Of a stretch of 64,000 nt of DNA, positions 12,001 to 26,730 are shown in pieces. The notes beneath the pieces are model-generated. The model had not been told where the DNA came from and did not search any database. It saw nothing but the letters and a program-made list of their open reading frames with translations. Both the position numbers and the translations under genes were made by a program. This DNA is from Augochlora pura (lineage: Eukaryota > Arthropoda > Insecta > Hymenoptera > Halictidae): positions 3,286,001 to 3,350,000 of the forward strand of contig NC_135776.1 in NCBI RefSeq assembly GCF_028453695.1, read 5' to 3'. Each line of letters starts with the position of its first letter. Within the stretch, counting starts at the first letter, position 1.

Positions 12001-12526
12001 CACGGTGGTATGAAATCGGGTTGAATAGGATTATTATTAGCACTATTTGCCGGGTATTAGTTCGTAGAAGCACGGTGGACGAGTATGTTTTAATACAACG
12101 TATCCCCTTCCTGTCGCGCTAGGCTTGTTGATCGCGCGTATATTTTACGAGATTATGGCTCATCAAAGCTTTCCTAACTGGCCCTGTTTTGTATGCTTTT
12201 CATCGCGTCACAACCGATTATGCGTTATACGGTTCGCCGCAAAAAAAGAAAAAAAAGAAAAACGAAAGGGACACGAGGGAATAACTTGCGATTCAAAACG
12301 CCGGTAAGCCGATTATACGCTTCCGATCGAATCGAATGAACGTGAAAACTAGAGACCGCCGCCGTCATCAGCGACGCTTTCGTTGCGGTATATCATTGTT
12401 GAAGACTATCCGGCCGAAATCCTGATTCCTTAATCTCGTTGTATCTCTTATTCGACCACGCCAATCTGCGTCCCGAATATTAAGATCGTGGTGGATCTTC
12501 GAAATGAGACATTAATTATAAGAAAT

Positions 12527-12640
12527 TAGAAATAAGAAATTAGAAATGAGGAATTGAAAATGAGGAATTGAAAATGAGGAATTGAAAATGAGAAATTAAA
12601 AATGAGATAATAAAAATGAAAAATCAAAAATAAATAATAA
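12527..12640 (+). repeat. 14-bp minisatellite
   Basis: About eight degenerate units related to GAGGAATTGAAAAT, with point changes towards both ends. Confidence 0.85.
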
Positions 12641-15600
12641 AATAATCCAAGCTGACAGGTTTAAATATTGCCTGTTAATTGCTCGACTATTCCGATTAAT
12701 CTGTAATAATTCCGACGCATTGGGAACAATGAAAAAATATCTTAAAAATCGTCCGAGTCGTTCCACAATTTCTCAGATCGTAAATACGTCAAATCCAGAT
12801 TGTCGATCTCCAAGAATCGCCCGTTGATTATCTCGAAGCGAAAACAAAAAAAAGGAAGGAAAGCGAAAGTCGATCGACCGGTGTAATTAATAAAACCGTA
12901 TCGCTCGAAATTTTGCGGAAATTTCGGACCTAGGAAGGGAACCGGTCTTGCGTTGACTAACATCGATGTCCGTAGTGTTAACTCCGCTGCATACCCGTCA
13001 TCAGCGAGGAACCCTTCGATGCGCGATAATTGGAGCCCGAAAGTATATTCTCTCTCTCTGGTTCTCGTTTTTTCATCAGTTGTTTAGTTGTTCGTAGTAA
13101 TTTAGCAGGTAGCAAGACCGTCGTCGTTTCCACGTAGAAACCCCGGTCCACGGTCCGTGGTTCACCCTCTCTCTGTCCACGGGCTCTCCTCGTTTCGGCC
13201 GCCCTCCCGACACCCTTTCGGCTCGTTCCGCGTGTATTTAAAAGCGTTTAAGGGTGCCCTCGACTCTCGAGTGCTCTCCCGCCGGATACACAATGGTTCT
13301 TGCGTATTATTTGTTGGTGAAATAACATGCTGTCAGTTATGGGAGATATGCTAAATATATAGGGTACGGCTAGAAATCCGAAGGTGGATCGATCGAACTT
13401 GTCCTGGCTGTTCGAGTGTTATGCTTCGAGTCACGGTTCGACCCGGCGCTCCCCGCTCACGCTCCCGATAATCTTTTCTACAGAACCTTCTTTCAGAAGA
13501 CAATCCGCGATACCACGTTACTCGCGTCTTCGTTTCCCCCCCTCTCCCAGCCTCTGTTTACAGTCGGCCCCAAAAATCGGCGGCACGGGGATCCACGCGC
13601 ACGAAAATGGGGTTCCGTCGAACCCCTCGCGGAGGCATTTCTTTAATTTTCTGGTATTTAGTTACCGTCCTAATGAACTTGTTATTTAATCGAATTAATC
13701 CTGATTAATAATCCACGGTAATTGAGAATTTTACCGCGATAATTGATTTCCTCTACGAATTCGATTACAAATAATCGTATAATTATTTACCGAACAGTGA
13801 ACGATTATGTAAAACGTTTAAGCGTAATCAAACAAATGAGCGACTGTACTGCAACAGGCCACGCTCCCAATAAAAGTAACCACGTTCCACTGTTTAACAA
13901 TGAGAAAAGGCATGATTCTCCTTCGGTCCATAAATCACTTGAATACTTTCGAGCGTCCGCTTACGGTTCTGCTCCGCGCTGTTCCTTTTTTTTTCTTGCG
14001 CTCGCGCGCGCGCGTCCAGCCGAACTTTAATAGACGCACGAACTTGATCGAGCGTCGATCGGGCCACGGAGTTATAAATTTAGTATCCACGAGGCTCATC
14101 AGTGTCCCAAAAACAAACACCTCCTCCTCGCCTCCTCTCGTGAATTTATATACGTTGTTGCCTAGACGATAATCAAATAACACCGATTCGATCGAATACA
14201 GGATGCGCGTAATTAAAGAGCGTGTAATTATGGACCTCGCCCAGGATGAAAAGTATTACGTTGTTATTAGTTATTAATTGCTTTATTAGATTAAGCTCAC
14301 CGGCGCGGTGCGTCAGGAGGCGGAGGGCCCCGGTCCTCTTCTCCTCCTTTTTTCGATCTTTTCAGCGGATAAAACGACCAAAACGAGGCGCTGCATCGGT
14401 TTCGCCTCGCAAACGGCGGACTCTTGCGGACGTACTTTAATTCTATAAATAAACGGGTCCGCGTTAATTCGTGCCAGGCATCGTATTAATTTTAAAATAG
14501 CGAAGAACGTGTATATAAATTATGTAATTATAATTATTGTAATTATAATATAGGAATTATAATTATTATAATTATAATATAATAAGATATAATATGATTA
14601 CTAGTATAATAGTTAGAATAATTATGTTCGAAGAGTAAAATAAAATAACCGTGGACCATCATCATCGTATCTTCCACTTTCCATTGAACATTCATTTGAA
14701 TGCGCTCGTTTAAATTCAGCGTTAAAATTCAGCCGCGTCCCTTCCCGTGTAACAACCCAATATTTGGAGCTAAATACCTTTTTCTCGTGTTACCGTGTCC
14801 GCGAACGGGCCGAGGAAGCGTCCCTGTCTTATTAGAATCCTATCCAGTTAAAGTCACGGTGCCCCGGCGCGCCATTATCAGATTACAATGTAAAGATACT
14901 AAAGGCAGTAAAACGCTGACGGGGTCACGGAACGCGTATTGTGAACTTCTTCAGAGTCGTAACGAGTTGCGGGCGTGGGCGGACGTAAGTGCGAGACACG
15001 CGTTTTACCTTCTGCCCTGACGGGATAATTTTCTCTTCTCGCTTATCCCTCCTTCAGTATCCGTATTATTCGTATATCCGACTACGCGCGTCATATAAAA
15101 AGCAGTTAGGTAGTCCGGCGCGACCCGAGACCGGATTTATTCTCATTTTATAATAACAGAGTCCGACCTTTCGCGCTTCCACGCTCTCCGTTAATGACAT
15201 TATTTTTATACCCGCCGCGCGATTCTCATCCTCGAGAGCGAGCGTGAGCAATATCGAATAGCAATTGGTTTGTTACACGTCGAAAGGGAAACGGTATAAT
15301 AAAAGAGAGGAAAGTATATTGTGATAAAAAGGGAAAGAGGAATGGTAGGATGGAAAGAAAAAAGAGTGTTGTTAAAAGTTTCCTGGACATTTCCGTGCCA
15401 CGAGGAAACGCCGCGCGGAGTAAAATATTATTTGATTTGCGAGCGAAAAGGAGTCGTTTGTCTGTAATGAGCGTACCGCCTTCTTCCTCAATATATCTGT
15501 CTTGATGGCTCAATGCGCACGTGGCCGCGCCGGAGTGCCATGACTTTACAATACGACCCTCGAAAACGGTTGTAACTGCACCGCCGATGACGAGTGCAAC

Positions 15601-17477
15601 GCCGAGCTATAAAAACACACTCTCCCCCCCGGGTACCCGCGCGCAGCATAATTCGGAAACAAAAATGAATTGTACGCTTGGGAAGAGAGAGCGGTGACCG
15701 ACGTCTTCTTATCGTATATTACCGAATAATTGCGCATCCTGGGCGAATTTAACGACCGGCAAAAACCAAACCAATTAACGATCAAGACCCCGCGAAGGAT
15801 GTATACCCGCGGATCTATCGTGTGTTGCATGATTTTTCGTTTTGCCGGGCATCGTTATAACGCGAGAGTTTAGTGAATAATTACCGTGGACGTTGAGCCG
15901 TTTAAAATACGACGTAACGCGTGCTTATGGGTGCGCAATATGGTGACGTAATTATATCCGCGTGCAGAGGGTGTCGCTGGGAACATTAATTGCATTTTTT
16001 TTAATGTCACGCACGATTTTGTTGGAAACGTTTAGAAAACTCGTGTTATAGGATGTTACCTGTTACATCGCTATTTAAATAACAATTTGCTGCAGAACAA
16101 TTGCATTCTTCGTCGACGATGTTGCGCCCGTTATGCAAAGTAAACAGGTAAGACTAAACGAAACCTTACAAAGTCATGACACGGTGGTGGACCGCGATAA
16201 AAGGTTGGAGGCACCTGCCCCTGCCGCTCATTCCTGGAACCCTCGGCACAGATGTTCATTTTATTTGTTGATCTTCGTTTATGAATTATTTTTCTTACTT
16301 AAAACGGGAAATCAACGGACCGAAAGGAACTTTTTGTAATTGGTATTAGAAAGCAGTAACTTTTAAACGCCTTTAACAAGAAAAAACAATCTCATACTAT
16401 AAGTTCCAGTGAAAGTGGATAAAAAAAAAAAGAGTAAAAGTATATTTCATCTACTAATTTTTATAATAAACATCGCTAACAGCACTTGTATCGTCGTAAC
16501 CAGCGAACGTAATTCAGAGGCACCGACCGGCATGCGTTAATTAAATTCTGTCAGAGCCGGTCCAGGTACCGGGGTCTCCCGTTGAAGAGCATCCTATTAT
16601 GCAGCTTTATCGGTCGTGTATCTCGTGTATACCTCTCTACGCGACAAATGGCCGTAGATGCGGATCGGGCCCGGTGAAGAGAGAGAGAGAAAAAAAAGGG
16701 GACAACTCGGGGACAGTCATCGGAAATCTTTGTTTCAGCGATAAATACCGGTTGAACCGATCCCTCGATAATCCTCGCGCGTTAAAATAGGTGCGAAAGG
16801 CGTCCTCGATGCGAAGATCGGCGAACGGGTCCTTTTTAGGGTGCCGTGGCTCCCTTTTTCCACCGGGGCCCCTACGTAGGTGACGCTCCTCTCCTATCCT
16901 TCCACTGCTAGAGACCTACGGTGTCTCTACGGTGTCCACGCTCCACGTTATGGGAACGTATCGTAGGCACGATCAGATTGTCGACGGCGACGCGTCCGTG
17001 AACTCGCCCAAAAGGAAAGAGGAGAGATTTTCGGAAATTTACCGATGCCACTTTCTTCGCCCGAAACAAGCCGGTCCGAGGACCACGGTCGTTCGTTTTT
17101 CGGGATGAATAGTCAATGAGAGGATTAGGCTCCCGATAAGGTTCACTAAGTTTCACTTTGCGCTTCTGCTCGTCCTTCATTGCCCTGTTCCACGGCCGTC
17201 TCTCTTCCAGACGATGATTATCGCCTTGTTCCTCGTGTTTTCCGCGCCAGATACGAGATTATTTTTCCCACTGTTCGGAAATTATTCCAGTTCTCGGTGC
17301 GAGCACGCCTAATTATTCGGTCGCACCGGGGAATTGCTTTCGGGATATTTCGTGTGAAAAGAGACACGGTTTGTGCAATGATTAATCGTCGGTGCGAAGC
17401 AGCTTTTACATTTCTAGCGACCCTTTAACTATCATGGTATATCAAATTTGTATGCTTCTGTATTAGAATTAATAGAA

Positions 17478-17605
17478 TATATTTAATAATAAATATATAA
17501 GGAATATATAAGGAATATATTTAATAATAAAAATATATATATAGAATATATTTAATAATAAGAGAATATATAGAATATATTTAATAATAAGAGAATATAT
17601 TTACT
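17478..17605 (+). repeat. AT-rich minisatellite
   Basis: A unit containing GAATATATTTAATAATAA recurs about five times with length variation. Confidence 0.85.
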
Positions 17606-17659
17606 GCCATGTAGTATTTAGTAGTGACTGTATTACTATCTACTAATAATTATGAGACA

Positions 17660-17775
17660 ATAAGATAATACTAGTGCTAATGCTGAGATAATGCCAGCGT
17701 CAATGCTAAGATAATTCTAGCGTTAATACCGAACTAATGTCAGCGTCACGCCATGACACCGAGATAATTCTAGCC
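17660..17775 (+). repeat. degenerate repeat of about 30 bp
   Basis: Three to four degenerate units of the form GAGATAATnCTAGCGTTAAT. Confidence 0.6.
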
Positions 17776-18640
17776 CTATCAGATTCACGGCGAACCGAGG
17801 CACACGCGTGCCGCTGCCAGCCAATTCCAAAGTACTAACTCGTACAGGTGTCAACATCCTCGTCGAGACATCGGACACCAATGTCACGGTTCCTCTCGTT
17901 CTAAATAGCCCGGGTGGTCCTTTTACTTCTTTTGATCCTATCTGTACACGATCTCGGGATCGGCTTCAACGACGAGCTTACCGCTACTTACCGACCCGGT
18001 ACACGGATAAGAAGCAGATGACGGGGATGAAAGCGTGTAGAACGCGCCGAGAACCGTGCCTGCCTTTTTGGTAGCGCGAATTTTACAACAGATTTATACG
18101 GGAATATTTATTATAAAAGTAAAGAAAATTATTTCTACAGAAAAATAGAGAAATTTCTGTTTTAAATAAGTGTGACTGATATATGAGAATCCATAACTAT
18201 AGCAAACTCGAAACAGCGTGGGATAACAACTCATTCGTGACCATAAGAGACGAATTAGCATTGTCGACTGGCGTTTCTGGCCTGCTCAGAAATCATCGCG
18301 TTTACGTAAATTATCGCCGAGAGGAACAAACGATTTATGTTTTATATATTCATACTTCGAACTAGCAGCTAAGGGCTGTTATTTCCGGAAACCTACCCGA
18401 CAGATTGTCCTAATCGGCATGCAACGCGCAGTGGACAGCGTAAAAATCGTCTAACAAGTAGAAAACACTAAATATAAATAAATGAAAAGCATTACATTGC
18501 TCTGCTTTTTTGCAATTAATTCTGAAGTTAATAGAACAATTGCATCCATTAGAACAATTACTATTTGTCCTCAAGTTGCTGTTAAATTATGACAGCTCTC
18601 TGTAAACCTCGTAAACCGTCGGAGATGTTAACGCCGGCAC

Positions 18641-18696
18641 AGTGATGTTGCAAAGTGATGTTGCACGGTGATGTTGCAGAATGATGTTGCAGAGTG
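18641..18696 (+). repeat. 14-bp tandem repeat
   Basis: Four units of (A/G)GTGATGTTGCA with one or two changes each. Confidence 0.85.
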
Positions 18697-18796
18697 CAGC
18701 AGCAAAGGTATCGTGCGTGGAACAAGTTCGGCGGATCGGCGGGATCGTAAGATGGTTTCGTTCGCGTGTTTAAAAAAGCGTGACCATGGGTATTGC

Positions 18797-18872
18797 GGTG
18801 ATGGCGGCGGCGGGCGGTGGCAGCGGTCACGGTTTGGCAGCGTGGCGGCGGCGGCGGCGGCGGCGTGGCAGT
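18797..18872 (+). repeat. GGC-rich tract
   Basis: Imperfect GGC/GCG triplets, including an uninterrupted block near 18843-18866. Frames across it are low-complexity. Confidence 0.8.
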
Positions 18873-20514
18873 GGTGATGCTGTTTATGGCAGGCAACGAT
18901 CGGAAGCAACTTAAGGGCGGGGAAACGGAATCGAGGACTAGCAGCACGCGCCAGCCACACGCCTTGAGTCTTCTTGGGCCTTTTGCCCTCGTCTTCGGAC
19001 ACGTACACCTGGGACAGTTGGCAAGCGAGAGACAAAACATGGGAACTTCTAGGCACTGCCTTCTTTTCTTTCGGCCGACGAAACGCTCGGAAGCAGCCGA
19101 GACGAACCCCGGCCCTTGTTAATGATAAAGACTACGCCGGTTTTCCCATTTGTTCGTGTACTTTCGTTACGATTCGTCGATTAGAAGTTCGATCTCTCAT
19201 TGAAATCTGAAAACTCCGCTTTGATGTCTATCGCAGAAGAAGGTACTTAGGGATAGTACCTATGATTTTAGAAGACCTGAAAGCGTGTTGACGCGGCCAC
19301 CATTTTTATAATTATTGATGTTATTGTAAAACGCAAGGTTTAAAAAATAATCTGATCAATAATTAACGATTTCAACTCGTCAGTTATTATAACGAATTCA
19401 TAATGATTGGACAGAAAATAAGCGGACAAAAAGTAATATATTTAATTTTACCAATAATTCAATCATTAATCAGATTAATTTCCACCCAATTCTGCTTCAG
19501 GTACACCTGAAGCAAACGCAACCGTCGTGCATCGTGCTCAACAATGATCGAACGTTGTTATAAAAATTGATACGCGGATACGCGTACAGGTGGACGTTTT
19601 CGTACAGTAAAGATATTAATAGCGGAAACGTAGTCCGACGATGTTTCAAGAATGCATGATGCCCACGGACGGTAGTTTGGCGGACAGTAGGTAGATTAAA
19701 CCCTCGAGGGAGCGGGTGCAGCCTGCTCACCGTATGCTCTCCATATGGCTCATCCTCCCTCGAATGAGCAACTCGTGCAGGCTCGCGCGCCTCTTCCACC
19801 CTCTCCTATTAGCCTACCTTCTCACTACCCTTTACCTGGCCAGTCTTCATGATAGCTGCAACCGCGCCTTCAACTGCCAAACGAGATCACGCTTGGTCGC
19901 GCTGTCACTCGACGACCTAACAATCGAATTATTAAATACCCTCTCGCTAAGACGAAATCATCGATGCTCTTTATTTTAATCAATTATCGAATTAGTGCAC
20001 GATACCTGTTGCTATTACCAAATATTCAATATTAAATGAAAAATCTAGAATTTTTAAGTAAAACAGAGTGAGAAATAAAATGTGGAAAAAATAGTATCAG
20101 TGTCGAATTTCCTGGTCTTGGTCATAGCTGAAAGAAATAATGATAATGATATAATTGGTAAGACGGCAGAAGACTGTTGCAAGGAATACTGGCCCCCGTT
20201 GATGTTATGTCACTTCCTCGCACGATACGCAGCTGCAAGGTTTATCGGAAATTGCTCGGACCGGACGGGGTCGTGAGATACACGTGAGCGACCCAATTTA
20301 AGGAGAAGGGTTCGGGTCACGTTGGTTAAACGCGAATTAACTATGTGAGTAAAACTAACAAATGCGTTATACCCATCGCCGATCAACGTGATCACACCAT
20401 CATCGCCCAGCGGCACCTCCTCCGGATGTGGGCGGCGCTGTTTTTCGACAGTCTCGTCATGCGTTATCGCGCGATTACTCGTTTAGCTCGTGAGAACTCG
20501 GCGTGGCGCTCTCC

Positions 20515-20532
20515 CTCTCTCTCTCTCTCTCT
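20515..20532 (+). repeat. (CT)9 microsatellite
   Basis: A dinucleotide CT run. Confidence 0.9.
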
Positions 20533-22039
20533 TCGTTGTCTTAATGGATTCGTATTGCACTTTGTACGATCCATGCGAAACCCTTCGACGGATACGCTGA
20601 TTATTTAAACGGCCGATTTTTATGCAAAATATAGGATAATTGTACGAAACAGAAATTAAATGGAGACGGTTTTCTTGAACAATTTTGAAGAGTTGAAAAC
20701 AGTGTAATATAATAGTGCAGCTACTCATTTTTGTCCTAAACGCATAAAATTTGATAATTTCTGAAATAAAGTAGCTAAAATAAAATAAAACAAAATAAAA
20801 TAAAATAAAATATAATAAAATAGAATAAAGCACAGTGAATTAAATTCAAAATAAAATACGATAATTAAAAGGCATGAAATTTGCAGTGTACTCGTAACAC
20901 AATTTCACGGCAATTAAAACTAGTAACCACGCTGGTTAAAGATTGAAAGAAGAAGAGGTATTCAGGGCAACGAGATATGAATGGACGAGCCGTGCCCGAG
21001 AAAATCGGCGAGGCTAAGTGGACCACTGACAAACGAGCCACCCCGTAGAACACACCCTTAAATCAGCGCAGATTTCAATGGATGTTGAAAGACGGAGACT
21101 TGCACGCGCGTGTGCACGCGAACGCGCGCGAATCGCCGGTGCCTGTACACGTGTATCGGCGGATGCTCACCGCGCGTGACAAACAGAAATTATACGCGGC
21201 CGTACAAAGACACGTTCACCGCGACCGAAACCGCTCTGATTAACGTCAATGACGGGATAAATGGCTAAACGTTCTAACCTGTCTAACAGACGGCGTACAA
21301 TGGTTCGGCAGCGATACCAACGACTTTTTGGCGCTACGGTAAAACGGAACGGCGCGATTCGACGCCATAGAAACGCTAACACACCTTAGAATTATCAAAG
21401 GCGCCGCGCGTTTGCCAATGATCCACCGTGATGCCTGGAACAAACGTTACCGTAAAGCCTCGCGTGCCGACCAGGGCGCGCATTCCTGCGAGCTTTTACA
21501 CTGTTACGAACCTTTTCGACGCTGTCCAGCGAACAGTTTTCACGTGAAATTCGTTCACGGTGCTCTCCGTTTCGTAGTTTTCATTTCGATCACGTGTGGC
21601 AACGATCATTAGGAAATTAGAAACTCGTGAAAAGAATATTTTTGTTCACGGTCGTTTGGAAATGATCTGGAGAATCACCGGAGATTTCGTCAAACAAATG
21701 ACCAACAATTTATATCGTCCACTTATAATGCTCTCGTTTTTTTCTCCGAATGGCGCTTACTGGTTCATACGATCCCGCGTTTAAGAAACAAAAAAAAAAG
21801 AACAAGAAACGATACTAAAAACGTATCTATTATGATATAATTGTAGTTCCTCCGCTGCTCCTAAATTCTATCCTTAATATCTCGGATTAAGAACCGTGAC
21901 TGCGTTTCGGTTTAATTATCGAAGATTCTGAAAAGGCTGGAAACGACGTTGGCGGATGTAACGACTTTAATCTAAAAACCGGCGTTTTATGGGTTTCGAT
22001 GAAACCTCTATAGACACGTGTACACACGTTGGTGTGCAT

Positions 22040-22136
22040 GTATAGACGGCAGCGGTAGGGCATTAGATCTCGCAGGTCCTAAACACCGATCCCTTCGGGT
22101 CTTACCTAAGCCCGGGGTTCGAAACCCTTCCACCAA
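22040..22136 (+). other. tRNA-like / Pol III B-box-like block
   Basis: GGTTCGAAACC at 22116-22126 fits the tRNA T-arm/B-box consensus and sits in a 4-bp stem (one G-U). GGCAGCGGTAGGGC at about 22047 resembles a D-arm but lacks the normal A-box spacing. A strong hairpin lies between them. I cannot close a 7-bp acceptor stem, so it is not a functional tRNA as read; a decayed tRNA, a SINE head or chance are possible. Confidence 0.22.
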
Positions 22137-25100
22137 AAACGAAGGAAAGGAGCCTCGGAAACGAAGAGGCGGTCAAATAGAAATATGTTTTCATCTGTGA
22201 ATTTCTTTTCTCTCCCACGCCTCGGATCGCCTTTACCTTTTATCTCCGAATGGTATCGGACACCCCTAACAGAAAATATTCGGCACTTTCCTCGATAAAA
22301 ATGTAATAAAAGCACTAGGAATCGAGGAATAATTTAATTTTTACAAAATAATTTCTCTTGCAATTAATTTAGTCGCATGTATAAAATATAGCTAATAATC
22401 GATAGAACAAAGTACATTAATCGAAGAATTATTCGTAATTGGCCAAGTTATTTTGTTCACCCGGTATATCGATCGCCTTAAACAGCTTCCTAAGACGCCT
22501 CGTAAGAAATTGGTAAATACCTGTGTCGCGTTTTAACGTAAACGAGTCAACGATCGATCGGGCCGACTGTGACCCTAAACGGAAAAATGGGCCGCATCAA
22601 CGCGAGCATAATGCATGTATGTATTCTAATGTGGTAACGATCGCATTGGGCCGGCCCACAGGAAGGTAGTCTCGTAATTAACTTAGGCCTAATAGAGCGT
22701 TTAGTAGAAGGTACTTTGAGGTAGGTCCATTGTATTAGCATAAATCACGGAGGTGGATTTCCAGGCCGTGGATGAGCAGCAGTTTATCTTAGTTCACAAA
22801 TGAAGGGGTTACCGTGCAGTTCGAAGTCGCCCGTAATTACGACGGCAGAAGTTCGGAGGATTTTCCGTCATGCCGATTTCCAGCGACGCGTTGCATTTTC
22901 TTTGTTTTTATGCCCGCGACACCCCCGCGGAGGGTAACTCCGTGAAACGTGACTCAGCTGTAGCGATACTATTATAATCTATCACAATCATTTCTCATAA
23001 TCACGTATATTTAATATCTGATATTTTTGTAATAAACGTCGTACCAGTTAAGTATAAAATTAACATTTTTAAAATTTCTCTAAATAATACAACCGTAACT
23101 AAGCAATTATTATCATCGTATTATTATATTATTATTGCTACCGATAAAACAGTAACGTAATAAATAAACATCGAGATTAAAAGTTGTACCTCGAGTCGAT
23201 GGATAGTCGGATTCATTGCGCCGGAATTATCTGCGCGGGCATCAGATTTGAATAAGGGCTGAAGTAGTTGTCGGTAATAAGATACGGTGCTGCTTAATAT
23301 TCAGTAGAAAAATTGAATATAGTGTTACCGTTGATTGTTCTGGATTCCGTATGCAAAACTTAATGCGCGCGATCTACCTGTGTGGTCCTGAATATAAAAA
23401 CACTACTCTACACATTATAGCAGCTTTTCGATGCAAGTCGAGCTCTTCGCTCCATCATGGAAACAATAGTTGCAGTTATAGCAATATTATACGATTCGAA
23501 AATAATGAATACTAAGAAGTTAAAAATAATTTGAGATAAAATCAAAATTTATTTTTCATCGTCCATTTTCATCGAATTTGACAATCGCAAATACTTGAAA
23601 AATGAGAGAGGAGCAGCAACAAAATCGGTAGCGGATCGATTTCTCGGTGGCCGTCGGCAAATCCGCCGTGAATCTTCCGGATGCGACGACGATTATGGAC
23701 AATGACTTTATTTTGTTCCGGTTAGCGTTTCCCTACTTGTTGAGAGCTCGTTTGAACGTACCCGACAAGCCGCCGCCTAGTTATTTGTGCGACGCTCCGA
23801 TATACCATTTCGTCGGGTATAATCGCTAATCATTCGTCGGATTTTAGGGGACGGGGTCGAAGTCCACGAGCAGAGGCTAGTTAAAGAAGTCACTTCGGTT
23901 TTCGACTACCGCCTTGACCACCGGAGACTCTCCGTATAACTATGCTCTGCCCGGCTGATTTTACGATTTCTACGAAACGAGCGATGCTCTCCTTCGTAGA
24001 CCGCAACACTTTTCTCTTTCAACTGGAGCATATTGCGCCCCGATCGCTGGTTCGGTGGAATTTATTCGAAAAATAGACCAAACACTATCTTCGACGAGTC
24101 CCCACCCCTGTTCAAACGAAGCATTAGGTCATCGCACAAGCTCCCTTGTTCCTTGGACCATGTTGTCATTAGGCCAAGAATTTTTTCTTCGACGCGTAAG
24201 TATCGATAACATGTAACCTATTAACATTCTGCTTGGATATATAAGAAAACTCAAATGTTCTACATTAAGTTCAAAATATGTTCTACATTAATCTCGACAA
24301 ACAGAAGTGAAATAAAAATTCATTTGTAATCCTAATATTTTGTAATATTTCAATAATTAATGTTCTAATATACTATACTAATCTTGTCTAACAAATGCAG
24401 ACGATTGCTTTCGGATACGATTAGCTTCCTTTATCGAAGGCTTTTCGGACGTCTCGCGTCGTCTGCACTTAGCTCGGCAACGTTTCTTTCAAAGGGTAGG
24501 CTGAATGGCTGGGCGATCGAACGGAGGGCGCGGATACTTTTGCGAATCACTGTCCCCCATTTACATATGCATCGGGCGCTGTTCGGAGGCTTATATTAGT
24601 ACGCGATTCTGAAATATTATGAATAGCGGCGGAACGGCGTCGACGGAGCCTCAAAAGGACAAAATGAGGAATTCGAAAGCGGAACCGACTAATGTGGTAA
24701 TTGCATTCTGGGAATCAGTTCGGCACGCAGTCCCTTAACAAGCATCGACGGAGTCTCGCCAATTTGGCTTCTAGACACGACAAGACGCCGAGAACCACGG
24801 GATAGACGGTTGTCCCTCATTGTGGTACACACAACGACCTAGTAACTCTCTGATAGCACGTGATTCGTTTCCAGGAGCCCAGATGTCGGACCCATGACTG
24901 CCACTTTTGATTGATCAGTTATTAATTTTTGCCGCGTTGAAAAGCAAGGCGCGACATGTTCCACCGATTGGACCGAAAAAATCTGATGGTAATAAACCCC
25001 GCAGAAATGACTATCACGTTGATTTTAATTTATTTGGAATTTGTATAAAGCAAGTAGCTGTAAAGCAATTTTGAAGACCAATGAAATTAATATCTTTTTA

Positions 25101-26370
25101 ATCCTATCGGCAGTTTAACCATTTTCAGGATTATTATTCTAGTCATGCCTGAATGTTATAGAACAAGAAATTATGGAAAAAATGTTGTAGAAATTTTAAA
25201 ATGTTTAGAGATTGATTTTCAATTTATCATTGCGTTGAGGACCACTGACGAGGTCTCGTGTCTCGTAGAGCTGTTTTATTTGCTCAATAGGAAAACAAAA
25301 TCTATACTCTAGCTTTTTTGATGGTTTCTGGTCTAAGGAAGGTCTGCCGTGTTGCGTGACGTTGCTAGCCTCTTGTCTCAGGCCCTTAGTTTCCAAAACA
25401 GAGCGAAAAATCTCCGAAAGCGTGCGCGACAGGGTCCAGCAGGATGCAAACAATATAAAAGCATACTATTTCGGTAATATCAATAATACTGATTTATATT
25501 AATTTATATCGGTAATAAATTATATACTTCTAATTTAGAAAGAGAACTACCTGCTGCAAACTGTTGCATAATTGGAGCAACATTTAAATCTATTTTATAT
25601 TTAATTTGTTGACCGGATCCGAAATGAAGACGCAGGACCACCTATGAATTCCAAATGAGATGAAAAGTTTTACAGCGGCCGGAAAGGGGCCGATGGGAGG
25701 AGTAAAGAAGGCGGACAAGTTGAAACGAATGCGAAGAATTTCGATTACAGTTCTGCATTTAGCTCGTCGATTTTTCCGTGAAAGCTTACAACTCTATCCG
25801 TGGTATCCATATTCATCGGCTATGGATAAACGTATACGTTTCTACCCGAAAGAGATCGGGCTTCGTGGAGGGTCAGCCAGCAGACAGCGCGTTGCACGAC
25901 GCTCTCATAAATTACTGCTAGTTGGCGGCTAACATGTTATTTGCCACCGAGCTTCACAAATGAGTGCACTTTGTATTTAATTACTCGACTCACGCCCAGG
26001 GCGTATCCTCGCGGCGGACTCCGTTTCGGCGCTGCTTTGCCGTGGCCAGCATCCGCCGTTCGTTTCCTCTCCCGTCTCCTTTTATCCTTCTCCCTTTTTT
26101 ACAATTAGTCCCCCATTTTTTCTCGATTCGTTCGCGTTAATCCCACCGGTTAACAAATCTTTGGCCCGGTTATGCCTGCGCCGCGCGCGGCTCATTAATA
26201 TTCGTGATTTATGGTTGCCTAGGATCGCGGTTCGCAGGAAAAATCCAATCCGTTGTTAAATGCCCAAGGGACGTTAACAAAAATTTAGTCTGGTCATCGA
26301 TGCTTTTGTTTTTCTATTCGAAATAAATATATTGTTATCTGTTGCATATATACCACTGAAAAAAAATTAT

Positions 26371-26730
26371 AGCACGGCGAAATTTTGGTAAAAATTGGTC
26401 AACTTTGAGGGACGATAACTCCGTGAAAAATCATCGTAAAATGATGATTTTTCTTTTAAATTAAAGCTTGAAGCCTCTATTTTAAGATAATATTTTTCGC
26501 ATTTTAAGTTTGATGCATCTTAATTACTGTAATCTTTTAAATATGATGCTATATTTATTTGTCTTATTAAAAATTGGTCAACTTTGTCAAAATGCACGGA
26601 GTTTGCAAAATTTTTTCCAGAGATGCCATTTACGGTAAAATATAGTTCAATCCTTCCCCTTTAATTGAAAAAAAACGAAATGAAGCTGCGATTTTTTCTC
26701 GCGAAGTTACAGCGTTCTAAAGTAACCCTT
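26371..26730 (+). repeat. dispersed repeat, copy 1 (forward)
   Basis: Matches the reverse complement of 28188-28540 over nearly its whole length. Shared blocks include AAAAATCATCGTAAAATGATGA, the segment around GCCTCTATTTTAAGAT, and GCTGCGATTTTTTCTCGC. I see no coding capacity and no clear target-site duplication. An ancient non-autonomous transposable element is the simplest reading. Confidence 0.8.

Larger units (their letters stand above)
6000..26370. other. gene-free stretch upstream of ato
   Basis: No open frame here has recognisable protein content or consistent splice borders. The sequence alternates between AT-rich blocks and GC-richer unique-looking blocks. Listed separately are simple repeats and one tRNA-like block. 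The length and position before ato are what one expects for a cis-regulatory domain, but no enhancer can be named from sequence alone. Confidence 0.55.
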
